64,000 bases of DNA from Telluria antibiotica (lineage in GTDB: Bacteria; Pseudomonadota; Gammaproteobacteria; Burkholderiales; Burkholderiaceae_D). The notes below the pieces were generated by a model, which made no database searches, was not told the DNA's origin, and saw only the letters and a program-made list of their open reading frames with translations. The translations under genes and the position numbers were made by a program. Positions 28,284 through 38,350 of this stretch are shown here, piece after piece. The stretch covers positions 124,001 through 188,000 of the forward strand of contig NZ_JAAQOM010000011.1 in the NCBI RefSeq assembly GCF_011682055.1. Reading direction: 5' to 3'. Each line of letters starts with the position of its first letter. Within the stretch, counting starts at the first letter, position 1.

Positions 28284-29617
28284 TGGATTACGCGGCACGC
28301 CGCGCGCGCCTGGCCGCGCAGATGCAGGAAGGCAGCGTCGCCGTGCTGGCCACGGCGCCGGAAGTCGCGCGCAACGCCGACAGCGACTATCCGTACCGGC
28401 ACGACAGCCATTTTTATTACCTGACCGGTTTCACGGAACCGGAAAGCGTGCTCGTGCTCGTCGCCGCGCAAGGCGACAAGCCCGCGCGCGCCATCCTGTT
28501 CTGCCGCGAGAAGAACGTGGAGCGCGAGATCTGGGACGGCTACCGCCACGGCCCGGAAGCGGCGCGCACGGCGTTCGGATTCGACGACGCGTACCCGATC
28601 GGCGAACTCGATACGCACATGGCACGCATCCTCCCCAACGCGTCCGCGCTGTACTACGCGCTGGCCTCGAACGCCGCGCTCGACGCGCAGGTGACCAGCT
28701 GGATCAAGGCCGTGCGCGCACAAGGCCGTACGGGTACGACCGCGCCCGGCACGTTCGTGAACCTGCTGCCGCTGCTGGACGAGATGCGCCTCGTGAAGGA
28801 CGCCGACGAACAGGCGCTGATGCTGCGCGCCGGTGACATCTCGGGCGGCGCGCACGCGCGTGCGATGCGCGCGGCACGCCCCGGCATGTTCGAGTACGAG
28901 CTGGAAGCGGAACTGCTGTACGCGTTCCGCAAGAACGGCGCCCAGTTCCCCGCCTACACGCCGATCGTGGCGTCGGGCCCGAACGCGTGCGTCCTGCACT
29001 ACAACGTCAATGACCGGCAGATGCAGGACGGCGACCTCGTGCTGATCGACGCGGGCTGCGAGCTGGATGGCTACGCGTCCGACATCACGCGCACGTTCCC
29101 CGTGAACGGCCGCTTCACCGAGGCGCAGCGCACCTTGTACGAACTGGTGCTGGCCGCGCAGGACGCGGCGTTTGCCGCCATCGCGCCCGGCCGTCCGTAC
29201 AGCGCCTTCCACGAGGCGGCGCTGCGCGTGCTCGTGCAGGGCATGCTCGACCTGGGCCTCGTCGATGCATCGACCTACGCGAACGTGGACGACGCCATCG
29301 CCGCCAAGGCCCACGTCCCGTTCTACATGCACGGCACGGGCCACTGGCTCGGCATGGACGTGCACGACGTGGGCGCCTACCGCGACGTCACGCATCCCGA
29401 CAAACCCTCGCGGCCGCTGGTGCCGGGCATGGTCGTGACGGTGGAACCGGGCATCTACGTGCGTCCCGCCGCCGGCGTGCCGGAGCGCTTCTGGCACATC
29501 GGCATCCGCATCGAGGACGACGTCGTCGTCACGGCAGACGGTTACCGCCTGCTGACGGCGTCCGCGCCGAAGACGGTGGCGGAGATCGAAGCGATCGTGG
29601 GGACGGCGCATGGCTGA
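28283..29617 (+). CDS. pepP: Xaa-Pro aminopeptidase PepP
   Basis: 444 residues, a dinuclear-metal (M24B) peptidase releasing N-terminal residues ahead of proline. The N-terminal creatinase-like domain includes YRHDSHFYYLTGF. The metal ligands are visible in order: Asp in LIDAGCELDGYASDITRTFP (two Asp), His in GTGHWLGMDVHD, Glu in VEPGIYV and Glu in IRIEDDVVV. It overlaps murU by one base and the next gene by 8 bases, so the four genes form a tight transcription unit. Confidence 0.95.
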   Translation: MDYAARRARLAAQMQEGSVAVLATAPEVARNADSDYPYRHDSHFYYLTGFTEPESVLVLVAAQGDKPARAILFCREKNVEREIWDGYRHGPEAARTAFGFDDAYPIGELDTHMARILPNASALYYALASNAALDAQVTSWIKAVRAQGRTGTTAPGTFVNLLPLLDEMRLVKDADEQALMLRAGDISGGAHARAMRAARPGMFEYELEAELLYAFRKNGAQFPAYTPIVASGPNACVLHYNVNDRQMQDGDLVLIDAGCELDGYASDITRTFPVNGRFTEAQRTLYELVLAAQDAAFAAIAPGRPYSAFHEAALRVLVQGMLDLGLVDASTYANVDDAIAAKAHVPFYMHGTGHWLGMDVHDVGAYRDVTHPDKPSRPLVPGMVVTVEPGIYVRPAAGVPERFWHIGIRIEDDVVVTADGYRLLTASAPKTVAEIEAIVGTAHG

Positions 29618-30782
29618 ACAGGACCTGCACGCGGACGTCGCCATATGCGGCGCCGGGCCCGTCGGGCTCGCGCTGGCGGCACTGATGGCGCACCGCGGCG
29701 TCGCGGGCGAGCGCATCGTCCTCATCGACGCGAAGGCGCTGGGCCAGGCCATCTCCGATCCGCGCTCGATCGCGCTGTCGTGGGGCAGCCGCATGCTGCT
29801 CGTCGACGTGGGCGCCTGGGCCAACGTGCAGCCGCACGCGACGCCGATCCATGAGATCCACGTGTCGCGCCGCGGCCACCTGGGCCGCAGCATGCTGGAC
29901 CGCGCGGAACACAGGGTCGATGCGCTGGGCTATGTGGCGCGCTACGGCGACGTGGTCGACGCGTTGTCCCGCGCCTGCGCGCGCGCGGGCGTGCGCGTGC
30001 TGCGCCCCGTGCGCGTGGCCGCGCTGCACGAAGACCGCGGCGGCGGCGTGCTGGACCTGGACGATGGCCGGACACTCCGGGCGAAGGTGGCCGTGCAGGC
30101 GGAAGGCGGCGTGTTCGGCGAGCAGGCGGAAAAAACGCAGCGGCGCGACTACGTGCAGACGGCCGTCATCGCCCGCGTCTCGACGAGTGCGCCGATCGCG
30201 CACCGCGCCTTCGAACGCTTCACGGACGAAGGCCCGCTCGCCCTGCTGCCGCAGGACGGCCCCGACGGCCACCAGTACGCGCTCGTGTGGTGCGTGCGGC
30301 CGGAACGCGCGCAGCAGCTGCTCGACCTGGGCGAGGACGACTTCCTGCGCCAGCTGGGCGACGCATTCGGCGAACGCCTCGGCACCTTTACGCGCGTGGC
30401 GGCGCGGGCCGCGTTCCCGCTGGGGCTGAATGCCGACCCGCGTTTCAGCGCGCGCACGGTCGCCATCGGGAATGCGGCGCAAACGCTGCATCCGGTCGCG
30501 GGACAAGGCTTGAATCTCGGGCTGCGCGATGCGGCGGTGCTGGCCAGGCTGCTGGCGCGCGGCATCGACGGGGATCACGGCATCGCGCACGCGCTGGCGC
30601 GCTTCGCCGAAGAACGCGCACGCGACCGCGGCGCCATCATCCACACGACGGACGCGATGGCGCGCGTGTTCGCGAACACGGGGCCGCTGCAGCCCGTGTT
30701 CGGGCTCGCGCTGGCGGCGCTGGATACCGTCAAACCGGCGCGGATGCTCCTTGCCGACCTGATGATGTTCGGGCGCCGCTGA
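29610..30782 (+). CDS. UbiH/UbiF/VisC-family FAD-dependent monooxygenase
   Basis: 390 residues. The FAD dinucleotide-binding motif CGAGPVGLALA is near the N-terminus, and the second FAD motif IGNAAQTLHPVAGQGLNLGL is near residue 290. DPRSIALSWGS is a family-typical early segment. Such enzymes hydroxylate the ubiquinone ring; the position after pepP matches ubiH in many betaproteobacteria, so UbiH is the likely role, but UbiF/UbiI specificity cannot be excluded from sequence. It overlaps pepP by 8 bases and ends 23 bases before a repeat copy. Confidence 0.85.
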   Translation: MAEQDLHADVAICGAGPVGLALAALMAHRGVAGERIVLIDAKALGQAISDPRSIALSWGSRMLLVDVGAWANVQPHATPIHEIHVSRRGHLGRSMLDRAEHRVDALGYVARYGDVVDALSRACARAGVRVLRPVRVAALHEDRGGGVLDLDDGRTLRAKVAVQAEGGVFGEQAEKTQRRDYVQTAVIARVSTSAPIAHRAFERFTDEGPLALLPQDGPDGHQYALVWCVRPERAQQLLDLGEDDFLRQLGDAFGERLGTFTRVAARAAFPLGLNADPRFSARTVAIGNAAQTLHPVAGQGLNLGLRDAAVLARLLARGIDGDHGIAHALARFAEERARDRGAIIHTTDAMARVFANTGPLQPVFGLALAALDTVKPARMLLADLMMFGRR

Positions 30783-30805
30783 CAATCGACACGTTCGATA
30801 TCGCG

Positions 30806-30904
30806 TAGGGTGGGCATTTGGGGCCGGGGGCCCCAAATGAAACGAGCCCACGCGGACGTTTGCGGTACGTTGGCGTTCGCGTGGGCACGGGGTGCCCACC
30901 CTAC
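30806..30904. repeat. Palindromic GTAGGGTGGGC repeat, copy 5 (ubiH-like/pntB)
   Basis: Left GTAGGGTGGGC and right GCACGGGGTGCCC followed by ACCCTAC enclose about 75 bases. The left half is altered: after GTAGGGTGGGC comes CATTTGGGGC, then a separate 9-bp hairpin (ATTTGGGGC CGGG GGCCCCAAAT). It lies between convergent genes. Confidence 0.85.
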
Positions 30905-30919
30905 GTCAGCGATGCGGGT

Positions 30920-32377
30920 TCACTCGACCGCTTTGACCATCGACTCGATGACCTTCTTCGCATCGCCAAACACCATCATCGTGTTCGGCTGGTAGAACAG
31001 GTCGTTGTCGAGCCCCGCATACCCCGACGCCATCGACCGCTTGTTGACGATGATGCTCTTGGCCTTATAGGCCTCGAGGATCGGCATGCCCGCGATCGGC
31101 GACTTCGGGTCCTTCGCGGCCGGGTTCACGACGTCGTTCGCGCCCAGCACGAGCACCACGTCCGTCTGGCCGAACTCGCCGTTGATGTCTTCCATCTCCG
31201 CCACCTGGTCGTACGGCACTTCCGCTTCCGCCAGCAGCACGTTCATGTGGCCCGGCATGCGGCCCGCCACCGGGTGGATCGCGTAGCGCACCTGCACGCC
31301 GTGTTCCGTCAGCTTGTCGACCAGCTCCTTCACCGTGTGCTGCGCGCGCGCCACCGCGAGGCCGTAGCCCGGCACGATGATCACGGATTCCGCGTTCTGC
31401 AGGATGAACGCCGCGTCTTCCGGCGAGCCCGATTTCACCGGACGCTGTTCCTTCGCCCCGCCCGCGTCCGCCACTGCCGCCTCGCCGCCGAAGCCGCCGA
31501 GGATCACGTTGAAGAACGAGCGGTTCATCGCCTTGCACATGATGTACGAGAGGATCGCGCCGGACGAGCCGACGAGCGAACCCGCGATGATCAGCATCGA
31601 GTTGTTGAGCGAGAAGCCGATGCCCGCGGCCGCCCAGCCCGAGTACGAGTTCAGCATCGACACGACGACGGGCATGTCGGCGCCGCCGATCGGGATGATG
31701 ATCAACACGCCCAGCACGAACGACAGCACGGCCATCACGATGTACGGCGTCCACGCGGGTGCCGTGCCGCCCGAGAAGCAGAACACGAGACCGAGGCCGA
31801 TGATGGCGAGGGCGACGATCAGGTTGATCAGGTGCTGGCCCGGATAGCGCACGGGCGCGCCCTGGAACAGGCGGAATTTATATTTGCCGGCCAGCTTGCC
31901 GAACGCGATCACGGAGCCGGAGAACGTGACGGCGCCGACGAACGTGCCGATGAACAGTTCCAGGCGGTTGCCGAACGGGAGGCCTTCGCCGCGCGCGGCG
32001 ATGTTGAAGGCCCACGGCTCCGACACGGCCGCGATGGCGATGCACACGGCGGCGAGACCGATCAGCGAGTGCATGGCGGCGACCAGTTCCGGCATCTTGG
32101 TCATCTCGACGCGTTTCGCGGCGACGGCACCGATCGCGCCGCCGACGACGACACCCAGCAGCACAAGGCCGAAGCCCATGCCGCCCGTCTGCATCTGCTC
32201 CTTCAGCTTGAACATCAGGGCGATGGTCGTGACGACGGCAATGCCCATGCCCGTCATGCCGAACGCGTTGCCCATGCGCGCGGACGCGGGCGACGACAAG
32301 CCCTTCAACGCCTGGATGAAGCAGACGGACGCCACGAGGTACAAGAGCGTCACGACGTTCATGCTGATCATGTTCAT
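30920..32377 (-). CDS. pntB: NAD(P) transhydrogenase subunit beta
   Basis: 485 residues: an N-terminal membrane domain of about 8-9 helices, then the soluble NADP(H)-binding dIII domain containing [16 protein letters not shown] and [21 protein letters not shown]. The enzyme couples proton entry to hydride transfer from NADH to NADP+. The start MNMISMNVV overlaps the stop of the preceding subunit gene by 4 bases (ATGA), indicating coupling. Third gene of the split pnt operon. Confidence 0.96.
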   Translation of the reverse strand: MNMISMNVVTLLYLVASVCFIQALKGLSSPASARMGNAFGMTGMGIAVVTTIALMFKLKEQMQTGGMGFGLVLLGVVVGGAIGAVAAKRVEMTKMPELVAAMHSLIGLAAVCIAIAAVSEPWAFNIAARGEGLPFGNRLELFIGTFVGAVTFSGSVIAFGKLAGKYKFRLFQGAPVRYPGQHLINLIVALAIIGLGLVFCFSGGTAPAWTPYIVMAVLSFVLGVLIIIPIGGADMPVVVSMLNSYSGWAAAGIGFSLNNSMLIIAGSLVGSSGAILSYIMCKAMNRSFFNVILGGFGGEAAVADAGGAKEQRPVKSGSPEDAAFILQNAESVIIVPGYGLAVARAQHTVKELVDKLTEHGVQVRYAIHPVAGRMPGHMNVLLAEAEVPYDQVAEMEDINGEFGQTDVVLVLGANDVVNPAAKDPKSPIAGMPILEAYKAKSIIVNKRSMASGYAGLDNDLFYQPNTMMVFGDAKKVIESMVKAVE

Positions 32378-32727
32378 GCGGTCTCCTTGGCACGTGCAGC
32401 GCCGGCGGCATCCTGGCCGGCAGGCGCGGCCTTCGCTTTGGGTTCCTTCTTCTTGAACATCTCCAGCATGCGCTGCGTGACGAGGAAGCCGCCGAACACG
32501 TTGACGGCCGCCAGCGCGACGGCGATCGTACCGGCGATCTGCCCGGTCAAGCCTTCCGTCAGGCCGGCTGCCAGCATGGCGCCGACGATGATGATCGCGG
32601 ACACGGCGTTCGTCACCGCCATCAGCGGCGTGTGCAGCGCGGGCGTGACGGTCCACACGACGTGGTAGCCGACGTAGATCGCCAGCACGAAGATGATCAG
32701 GTTGATGATGGTATGGCTGATTTCCAT
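32374..32727 (-). CDS. NAD(P) transhydrogenase subunit alpha part 2 (PntA2)
   Basis: 117 residues forming the small membrane subunit with three or four helices ([34 protein letters not shown]-like, [20 protein letters not shown]), ending in a Lys/Ala-rich tail after [13 protein letters not shown]. In E. coli this is fused to PntA; here it is separate, as in Rhodospirillum. It overlaps pntB by 4 bases and lies 16 bases after the soluble alpha-1 gene. Confidence 0.93.
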   Translation of the reverse strand: MEISHTIINLIIFVLAIYVGYHVVWTVTPALHTPLMAVTNAVSAIIIVGAMLAAGLTEGLTGQIAGTIAVALAAVNVFGGFLVTQRMLEMFKKKEPKAKAAPAGQDAAGAARAKETA

Positions 32728-32743
32728 GACGTCCCCCTCTTGG

Positions 32744-33862
32744 TTATGCCGCCTTGCGCAGCACGTCGCCGTCGATCGCGACGAGCACCGCACGCACGAT
32801 CTCGTCCTCGCGGTCGATGACGAGCTTGCCGTCCTTGTCGATCACGAGCTTCAAAAAGTCCAGCACGTTGCGCGCGTACAGCGCGGACGCGTCGGCCGCC
32901 ACGAGCGCCGGCAGGTTCGGCTCGCCGACGATCGTCACGCCATGCTTGATCACCGTCTTGCCCAGCTCCGTGAGCGGGCAATTGCCGCCCTGCTCGATGG
33001 CCATGTCGACGATCACGGAACCCGGCTTCATCGCGCGCACTGTCTCTTCCGAGATCAGTACCGGAGCCTTGCGGCCGGGGATCAGCGCCGTCGTGATGAC
33101 GATGTCGGCCAGCTTCGCGCGCTCGTGCACGAGCTCCGCCTGGCGCCGCATCCAGTCGGCGGGCATCGGACGCGCGTAGCCGCCCACGCCTTTCGCGATC
33201 TCGCGTTCCTCGTCCGTAAGGAACGGCACGTCGATGAACTTGGCGCCCAGCGATTCCACCTGTTCCTTCACGGGCGGGCGCACGTCGGAAGCCTCGATGA
33301 CGGCGCCCAGCCGCTTCGCGGTGGCGATGGCCTGCAGGCCCGCGACACCGACGCCCATGATCAACACGCGCGCCGCCTTCACGGTGCCGGCGGCCGTCAT
33401 CAGCATCGGCATGAAGCGCTGGTACGCGTTCGCGGCCACGATCACGGCCTTGTAGCCGGCGATGTTGGCCTGCGACGACAGCACGTCCATCGACTGCGCG
33501 CGCGTGATGCGGGGTGCCGCTTCCAGCGCGAACGCGGTGACCTGCTGCTGCGCCAGCGCGGCGAGGTTGTCCGTATCGAACGGATTCAGCATGCCGACGA
33601 GGGCGGCGCCAGGCTTCATCAGCGCGCGCTCGTCGGCATCGGGGCTGCGCACTTTGAGGACGAGGTCCGCGCCGAACGCCTCCGCCGCCGTGACGATGCG
33701 GGCCCCGGCGGCGACATACGCGTCGTCGATCGCGGCAGCATGGACGCCGGCACCCGCTTGCACGAGGACTTCGTGCTGCGCGGCCAGCTTCTTGACGGTT
33801 TCGGGAGTTGCAGCGACACGCGTCTCGCCCGGCCTCGTTTCGGCCGGCACACCAATTCTCAT
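32744..33862 (-). CDS. pntA: NAD(P) transhydrogenase subunit alpha part 1 (PntA1)
   Basis: 372 residues, the soluble NAD(H)-binding dI domain related to alanine dehydrogenase. It starts [17 protein letters not shown]; the nucleotide motif is [22 protein letters not shown], and the mobile loop region contains [11 protein letters not shown]. The start chosen is 11 codons inside the longest frame and matches the family. First gene of the three-gene transhydrogenase operon; its product supplies NADPH to biosynthesis together with the two membrane subunits downstream. Confidence 0.95.
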   Translation of the reverse strand: MRIGVPAETRPGETRVAATPETVKKLAAQHEVLVQAGAGVHAAAIDDAYVAAGARIVTAAEAFGADLVLKVRSPDADERALMKPGAALVGMLNPFDTDNLAALAQQQVTAFALEAAPRITRAQSMDVLSSQANIAGYKAVIVAANAYQRFMPMLMTAAGTVKAARVLIMGVGVAGLQAIATAKRLGAVIEASDVRPPVKEQVESLGAKFIDVPFLTDEEREIAKGVGGYARPMPADWMRRQAELVHERAKLADIVITTALIPGRKAPVLISEETVRAMKPGSVIVDMAIEQGGNCPLTELGKTVIKHGVTIVGEPNLPALVAADASALYARNVLDFLKLVIDKDGKLVIDREDEIVRAVLVAIDGDVLRKAA

Positions 33863-34109
33863 GATGCCTCCGTATAATTGATAAACTGTCCACAATCTAG
33901 CATGTAATGCCCGCGATCAATACAGATGAGTGGTTTTTCGTAAACAGATCGGCAATTTTCATGGCACCGCGTGCGGTGGACTAGACGTATCCATTGGCTT
34001 TTTGTTTCAAATCAATATTCAAACTTGTCAGGAACTGTTGCACCGCAGCGTGCGCCCGAGCAACGCACGTTCCATCAAGGTAGAATGTCGGCTCACTACA
34101 AGGACGCGC

Positions 34110-34613
34110 ATGACCCATACCTTCAGACCGTCAGTCACCGTCGCTGCCATCATCGAGCGCGATGGCCGGTTTCTGCTGATCGAAGAAGAAACCAGCGACG
34201 GCATCCGCCTGAACCAGCCTGCCGGCCACCTCGACCCGCATGAATCGCTCGAACAGGCGGTGATCCGCGAGGCGATGGAAGAGACGGCGCACGAGTTCAT
34301 CCCGGAAGCCCTCGTGGGCATGTATTTGTCGCGCTACCACTCGAAATCGCGCGGGCACGACGTGACGTATCTGCGCTTCACGTTCTGCGGCAAGCCGGGC
34401 AGGCAGTTCGACCAGGCGCTCGACCACGGCATCCTGCGCACCTTGTGGCTCACGCGCGACGAACTGGCCGCGTGCCAGGAACGCCACCGCAGCCCCATCG
34501 TGCTGCGCTGCGTGGACGATTACCTGGCGGGCAAGCGCACCCCGCTCGACCTGCTGTACACGGACCACTCGGTGTTTAACAGCGGGCTAACCATCAAACC
34601 GGACGTAACCTGA
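34110..34613 (+). CDS. Nudix hydrolase (NudJ-like)
   Basis: 167 residues. The complete Nudix box [20 protein letters not shown] (with the following T) is present, fitting Gx5Ex7REUxEE. Family members hydrolyse nucleoside diphosphates linked to another moiety; the E. coli NudJ phosphatase acts on thiamin pyrophosphate precursors and nucleoside triphosphates. Placement directly before mnmA, with 4 bases between, is the same as nudJ-mnmA in E. coli, which supports the NudJ-like call. The start [11 protein letters not shown] follows AAGGACGC. Confidence 0.87.
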   Translation: MTHTFRPSVTVAAIIERDGRFLLIEEETSDGIRLNQPAGHLDPHESLEQAVIREAMEETAHEFIPEALVGMYLSRYHSKSRGHDVTYLRFTFCGKPGRQFDQALDHGILRTLWLTRDELAACQERHRSPIVLRCVDDYLAGKRTPLDLLYTDHSVFNSGLTIKPDVT

Positions 34614-34617
34614 AGCT

Positions 34618-35721
34618 ATGCACAAAAAGAAAGTCGTGATCGGGATGTCCGGCGGCGTCGACTCCTCGGTCGCGGCCTGGATGTTGAAGGAACAGGGCTA
34701 TGACGTCGTCGGCCTGTTCATGAAGAACTGGGAAGACGACGACGATTCCGAATACTGTTCCTCGCGCCAGGACTGGATCGACGCGGCCAGCGTGGCCGAC
34801 GTCGTCGGCGTGGACATCGAGGCCGTGAACTTCGCCGCCGAATACAAGGACCGCGTGTTCGCGGAATTCCTGCGCGAATACCAGGCCGGCCGCACGCCGA
34901 ACCCCGACGTGCTGTGCAACGCCGAGATCAAGTTCAAGGCCTTCCTCGACCACGCGATGAAGCTGGGCGCCGACCTGATCGCGACCGGCCACTACGCGCG
35001 CGTGCGCCAGAACGGCAGCAAGTTCGAACTCTTGAAAGCGCTGGATGCGACGAAGGACCAGAGCTATTTCCTGCACCGCCTGAACCAGGCGCAGTTGTCG
35101 AAATCGCTGTTCCCGCTGGGCGAGATCGCGAAGACGGAAGTGCGCAAGATCGCGGAAAAGCTGAACCTGCCCAACGCGGCGAAGAAGGACTCGACGGGCA
35201 TCTGCTTCATCGGCGAGCGCCCGTTCCGCGAATTCCTCGGCCGCTACCTGCAGCACAAGCCGGGCCCGATCAAGCTCGACAACGGCCAGACCGTCGGCGA
35301 GCACGTGGGCCTGTCGTTCTACACGCTGGGCCAGCGCAAGGGCATCGGCATCGGCGGCCTGAAATCGCACAAGAACGCGGACGGCACGAGCGAGCCATGG
35401 TTCGTGGCGCGCAAGGACATCGCCACCAACACGCTGTACATCGTGCAGGGCCACGACCATCCCTGGCTGCTGTCGGCGCAGCTCGGCGCCGGCCAGGCGT
35501 CGTGGATCGCGGGCGAGCCCCCGCAGGCCCGCAGCCTGTCGGCCAAGACCCGCTACCGCCAGGCCGACGTGCCGTGCACGGTGGCGCCGGAAGGCATGGA
35601 CCGCTTCTCGCTGGCGTTCACCGACCCGCAATGGGCCGTGACGCCGGGCCAGTCGGCCGTGCTGTACGACGGCGACGTGTGCCTGGGCGGCGGCATCATC
35701 GACACGGCCAGCGCCGTCTGA
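34618..35721 (+). CDS. mnmA: tRNA-specific 2-thiouridylase MnmA
   Basis: 367 residues. The PP-loop [14 protein letters not shown] activates U34 of tRNA-Lys, -Glu and -Gln with ATP; the catalytic Cys pair is Cys100 ([11 protein letters not shown]) and Cys196 ([10 protein letters not shown]), which carry the sulfur. The C-terminal part has the tRNA-binding and beta-barrel domains. Length matches the family (about 365-370). It is followed by a perfect 9-bp hairpin, so it probably ends the nudJ-mnmA transcript. Confidence 0.97.
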   Translation: MHKKKVVIGMSGGVDSSVAAWMLKEQGYDVVGLFMKNWEDDDDSEYCSSRQDWIDAASVADVVGVDIEAVNFAAEYKDRVFAEFLREYQAGRTPNPDVLCNAEIKFKAFLDHAMKLGADLIATGHYARVRQNGSKFELLKALDATKDQSYFLHRLNQAQLSKSLFPLGEIAKTEVRKIAEKLNLPNAAKKDSTGICFIGERPFREFLGRYLQHKPGPIKLDNGQTVGEHVGLSFYTLGQRKGIGIGGLKSHKNADGTSEPWFVARKDIATNTLYIVQGHDHPWLLSAQLGAGQASWIAGEPPQARSLSAKTRYRQADVPCTVAPEGMDRFSLAFTDPQWAVTPGQSAVLYDGDVCLGGGIIDTASAV

Positions 35722-35724
35722 TCC

Positions 35725-35746
35725 GGCGCGGCCGCCCGGCCGCGCC
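35725..35746 (+). terminator. Hairpin after mnmA
   Basis: GGCGCGGCC pairs perfectly with GGCCGCGCC across a 4-base loop, 4 bases past the mnmA stop codon. No T-run follows, so if it ends transcription it is not a textbook rho-independent terminator. Confidence 0.5.
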
Positions 35747-35878
35747 TGCCCTCTGTTGCGTTCTCCCCGCAGCCGCGCCATTTTTGGCCGCGGTTGCCAT
35801 TCATCCATCGCATCGGACGCAAAAATGTCTTAGTCTTCAGGTATATTTCCGTATGGAAAATTTATTGCGGGGGATACC

Positions 35879-36358
35879 ATGACTGAAGACATCGTCAACA
35901 ATGCGACCGAAGTGCTGTCGTTCCGCCTGGGCGGCGAGGAATACGCGATCAGCATCCTGAAGGTCCAGGAAATCCGGGGCTACGATGCCGTCACGCGCAT
36001 CGCCAACGCGCCCGACTACCTGAAGGGCGTCGTCAACCTGCGCGGGATCATCGTGCCGGTCGTGGACATGCGCCTCAAGTTCAACGTCGGCACGGCCACG
36101 TACGACGCGTTCACCGTCGTGATCGTCCTGAACATCAACAATCACACGATCGGCATGGTCGTCGACAGCGTGTCGGACGTCGTGACGCTCACGCCGGACC
36201 AGATCAAGCCGGCCCCGGACCTGGGCGCCACCGTGTCGGGCGACTACCTGCAGGGCCTGGGCACCGTGGGCGAGCGCATGCTGATCCTGCTCGATATCGA
36301 CAAGCTGCTCGGCTCCGAGGAGATGGGGTTGCTGGCGGCGGCGAAGAACGCGGCGTAA
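35879..36358 (+). CDS. CheW-type chemotaxis coupling protein
   Basis: 159 residues, one CheW domain coupling chemoreceptors to the CheA kinase. It shows [21 protein letters not shown], the conserved [13 protein letters not shown] segment, and the C-terminal [18 protein letters not shown]. There are no che operon neighbours, so it is an orphan coupler. The window encodes two chemoreceptors it could serve. The upstream gap has an imperfect palindrome, TTTCCGTATGGAAA (about 35847-35860). Confidence 0.9.
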   Translation: MTEDIVNNATEVLSFRLGGEEYAISILKVQEIRGYDAVTRIANAPDYLKGVVNLRGIIVPVVDMRLKFNVGTATYDAFTVVIVLNINNHTIGMVVDSVSDVVTLTPDQIKPAPDLGATVSGDYLQGLGTVGERMLILLDIDKLLGSEEMGLLAAAKNAA

Positions 36359-36361
36359 GCG

Positions 36362-36814
36362 TCAGCGTGTTGGCAGTGGCTGCTTCATCGCGTCAAAGAA
36401 GTCGCCTCGCCAAAACACCACAATCTTTCCTTTGCCTTTCAGGAACGCTTCGGTGCAATCAAGGTCGATGACCGTGATCGTGTCGGGTAGTCCGAGATAG
36501 CCGACGCGGGCATGGTAGCCTTCACGCATGTACTTCGCCGCGTCTTCGCGGTGGCGCGTCAATTCCGGCTCGCGACAAGGTTCGACATCGACCACCACGC
36601 CGTCGCGCCGCACGACCATGGTCTTGCCGACCAGCGCAGCGGCCTGCTCGTCAGTCAGCGAGGCGATGTCGGCTGAATCGAGGACCTTGGTAAGCGTCCA
36701 TGTGCCGAGAATATCGGCGTCTTTCCCGGGCTGCTTCGCCTGCGCCGGATGCGTGCCCAGCGCAAGCACGGTGGCCACAGTCAGCAAATGCGTGGAGATA
36801 CGTACAGCGGACAT
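36362..36814 (-). CDS. Secreted hypothetical protein
   Basis: 150 residues. A Sec signal peptide (MSAVRISTHLLTVATVLALG... ending PAQA) is followed by a short lipocalin-like opening, DILGTWTLTKVLDSAD, and a mature domain with two Cys (VEPCREPE and DLDCTEAF) that may pair. A strong AGGAGG ribosome-binding site precedes the ATG. It converges on cheW with 3 bases between stop codons. I do not recognise a family with confidence; a periplasmic lipocalin-like or lysozyme-inhibitor-like fold is possible but not shown. Confidence 0.6.
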   Translation of the reverse strand: MSAVRISTHLLTVATVLALGTHPAQAKQPGKDADILGTWTLTKVLDSADIASLTDEQAAALVGKTMVVRRDGVVVDVEPCREPELTRHREDAAKYMREGYHARVGYLGLPDTITVIDLDCTEAFLKGKGKIVVFWRGDFFDAMKQPLPTR

Positions 36815-37170
36815 ATTTGCCTCCTTCGCTTATTTTTCGCCACTGCGGCCGCTTTTGCGGCTTCCAGGAACGGCGCGCTCTGCGCCGATCGACGCAAAAT
36901 CAGGCCGCGCGCCAGCACTTTTTTGCCGTTCACGTGCGTCGACGTCATCGAGCGAATTTTCGTGGCGGCTTCGGCCAGGTGGCCGGTGTCGACGAGGGCA
37001 CATTGCTCAGCGAGCACGTCAGTTTGAAGTACTCGAAAATCAAATAGGCGTATACGCAGCAGGGTATCGCCGGCGGCGTGCGAGGCAGTACGGTCGGGGG
37101 ATGGGATCTGGCCGCGAACAAGGTCGCGGCATAGCGCCGGCCTCTCCCTCCGCCGCCTGCCGCATTTCAA
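36781..37170 (-). pseudogene. Open frame with coding-like segment, possible gene remnant
   Basis: This 350-base gap is open in one minus-strand frame. Its second half, about 37030-36823, has normal codon use for this genome and reads as a plausible protein end: QCALVDTGHLAEAATKIRSM, then VNGKKVLARGLILRRSAQSA. No start codon with a ribosome-binding site is visible, and the frame runs into the ribosome-binding site and start of the next gene. It may be the 3' remnant of a decayed gene, or chance. I do not recognise a family. Confidence 0.25.
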
Positions 37171-37550
37171 GCACCCCGGTGTTTCTTGACGATGGCCAGC
37201 ACGGTATTGCGGATCGTCTTCAGCACCGTATCGGCCTTGAACGGCTTGACGATGAAGCCGTGCACGCCGCCCGCCAGCGCCGCCTGGATCGCGGCCGCGT
37301 CGAGCGTGCCGGACACCATGAAGATCAGCGTTTTCGGCAGCTGCGCGCGCAGCTCGGCGATGGCGTCCTGGCCGTCCTCGAACTGCTCGCGTGCGATGCA
37401 GAAGATGTGCGGCTGGTGCTTCAGCGCGAGCGCGAACCCGGCCGCCGCCGTGTGGGCCTGGCCGGCGACGTCGTAGCCGCCGTCCGTGAGCACGGTGTTG
37501 AGCAGGCCGCGCGCCACGGCGCTGCCGTCGACGATGATCGCCTTGAGCAT
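37167..37550 (-). CDS. Receiver-domain (CheY-like) protein lacking the phospho-acceptor Asp
   Basis: 127 residues, a stand-alone receiver domain with no output domain. Family landmarks are present: Asp8 (IIVDGS), a Ser80-Gly-Thr82 switch region (MVSGT) and Lys102 (FIVKPF). The phosphorylation site should fall in PHIFCIAREQFEDG, but the expected Asp is Ala53, and one of the two N-terminal acidic residues is Gly9. It therefore cannot be phosphorylated in the usual way. It starts 16 bases after the exonuclease gene in the same direction. It may signal by binding alone or be a degenerate paralogue. Confidence 0.8.
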   Translation of the reverse strand: MLKAIIVDGSAVARGLLNTVLTDGGYDVAGQAHTAAAGFALALKHQPHIFCIAREQFEDGQDAIAELRAQLPKTLIFMVSGTLDAAAIQAALAGGVHGFIVKPFKADTVLKTIRNTVLAIVKKHRGA

Positions 37551-37566
37551 CGGTTTCTTTTCCACT

Positions 37567-38343
37567 TCAATGGGCCTCATAGGTCAACATATTCCACGTG
37601 ACGCCCAGGCGCACGTCCGTCTTCAGCTGCACGAGCTTGCGCGACACGTCCAGGATCTCCCGTTCCGCGCGCAGGCGCTCGCCCAGCGGTGTCTTGAGGA
37701 TGCCGGCGCCGGCCATCACGGCATCCAGGTCGCCGTACGCGTTCAGCAGGCGCGCGGCCGTCTTCATGCCGACCTTCGACACGCCCGGCACGCCGTCCGT
37801 CGGGTCGCCCATCAAGGCCAGCAAATCGTGCAGGCGCTCCGGCGCGACGCCGAACTTGTTGCGCACCCACGCGTCGTCGTGCCACTCGCCCTTGAAATGA
37901 TCCCACACGAGCGCCCCGTGCGCGATCAGCGCGTGCAGGTCCTTGTCGGTCGTGGCGACGATGGCGTCGCCGCGTCCCTCGGCCAGCCAGCGCAGCACGC
38001 CCGTGCCGATCACGTCGTCGGCCTCGACCTCGGGCAGCATCAGCACGTGCAGGCCGGCCTTCGTCAGGCGCTCGTGGAATTCCGGCAGCGCCTCGCGCAG
38101 CACACCCGGCATCGGCGCGCGGCCTTCGCGGTAGCGCGGATACAGCGCGTGCCGCCACGTGGGGCCACCGTAGTCGAACGCGGCCAGCACGTGCGTGGGC
38201 GCGTGCGCCTCGAGCAGGTTGCGGAACGACGAGAACGCGTGGCGTAGCGCGATGCTCGCCTTGAGGTCGGAGTCCGGCTCGGGACTCGCCTCGTACACGC
38301 GTCGCACGATGTTCAAACCGTCGATGGCCAGCAGCTTCGCCAT
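37567..38343 (-). CDS. 5'-3' exonuclease / flap endonuclease of the Xni-Pol I family
   Basis: 258 residues comprising a PIN-like nuclease core and a helix-hairpin-helix region. It starts MAKLLAIDGLNIVRRVYEA; acidic metal ligands appear in LPEVEADDVIGTG and ATTDKDLHAL; the H3TH/HhH DNA-binding part is MGDPTDGVPGVSKVGMKTA. It resembles the 5' nuclease domain of DNA polymerase I without a polymerase, as in E. coli Xni, and likely processes flaps in repair or replication. It follows the GST gene by 7 bases. Confidence 0.9.
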   Translation of the reverse strand: MAKLLAIDGLNIVRRVYEASPEPDSDLKASIALRHAFSSFRNLLEAHAPTHVLAAFDYGGPTWRHALYPRYREGRAPMPGVLREALPEFHERLTKAGLHVLMLPEVEADDVIGTGVLRWLAEGRGDAIVATTDKDLHALIAHGALVWDHFKGEWHDDAWVRNKFGVAPERLHDLLALMGDPTDGVPGVSKVGMKTAARLLNAYGDLDAVMAGAGILKTPLGERLRAEREILDVSRKLVQLKTDVRLGVTWNMLTYEAH

Positions 38344-38350
38344 GTCTTGC

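Noticed and set aside
30818-32668. A long plus-strand open frame opposite pntB
   Set aside because: Antisense to a membrane protein with clear transhydrogenase motifs; rich in His, Asp and Arg, as expected from a shadow frame.
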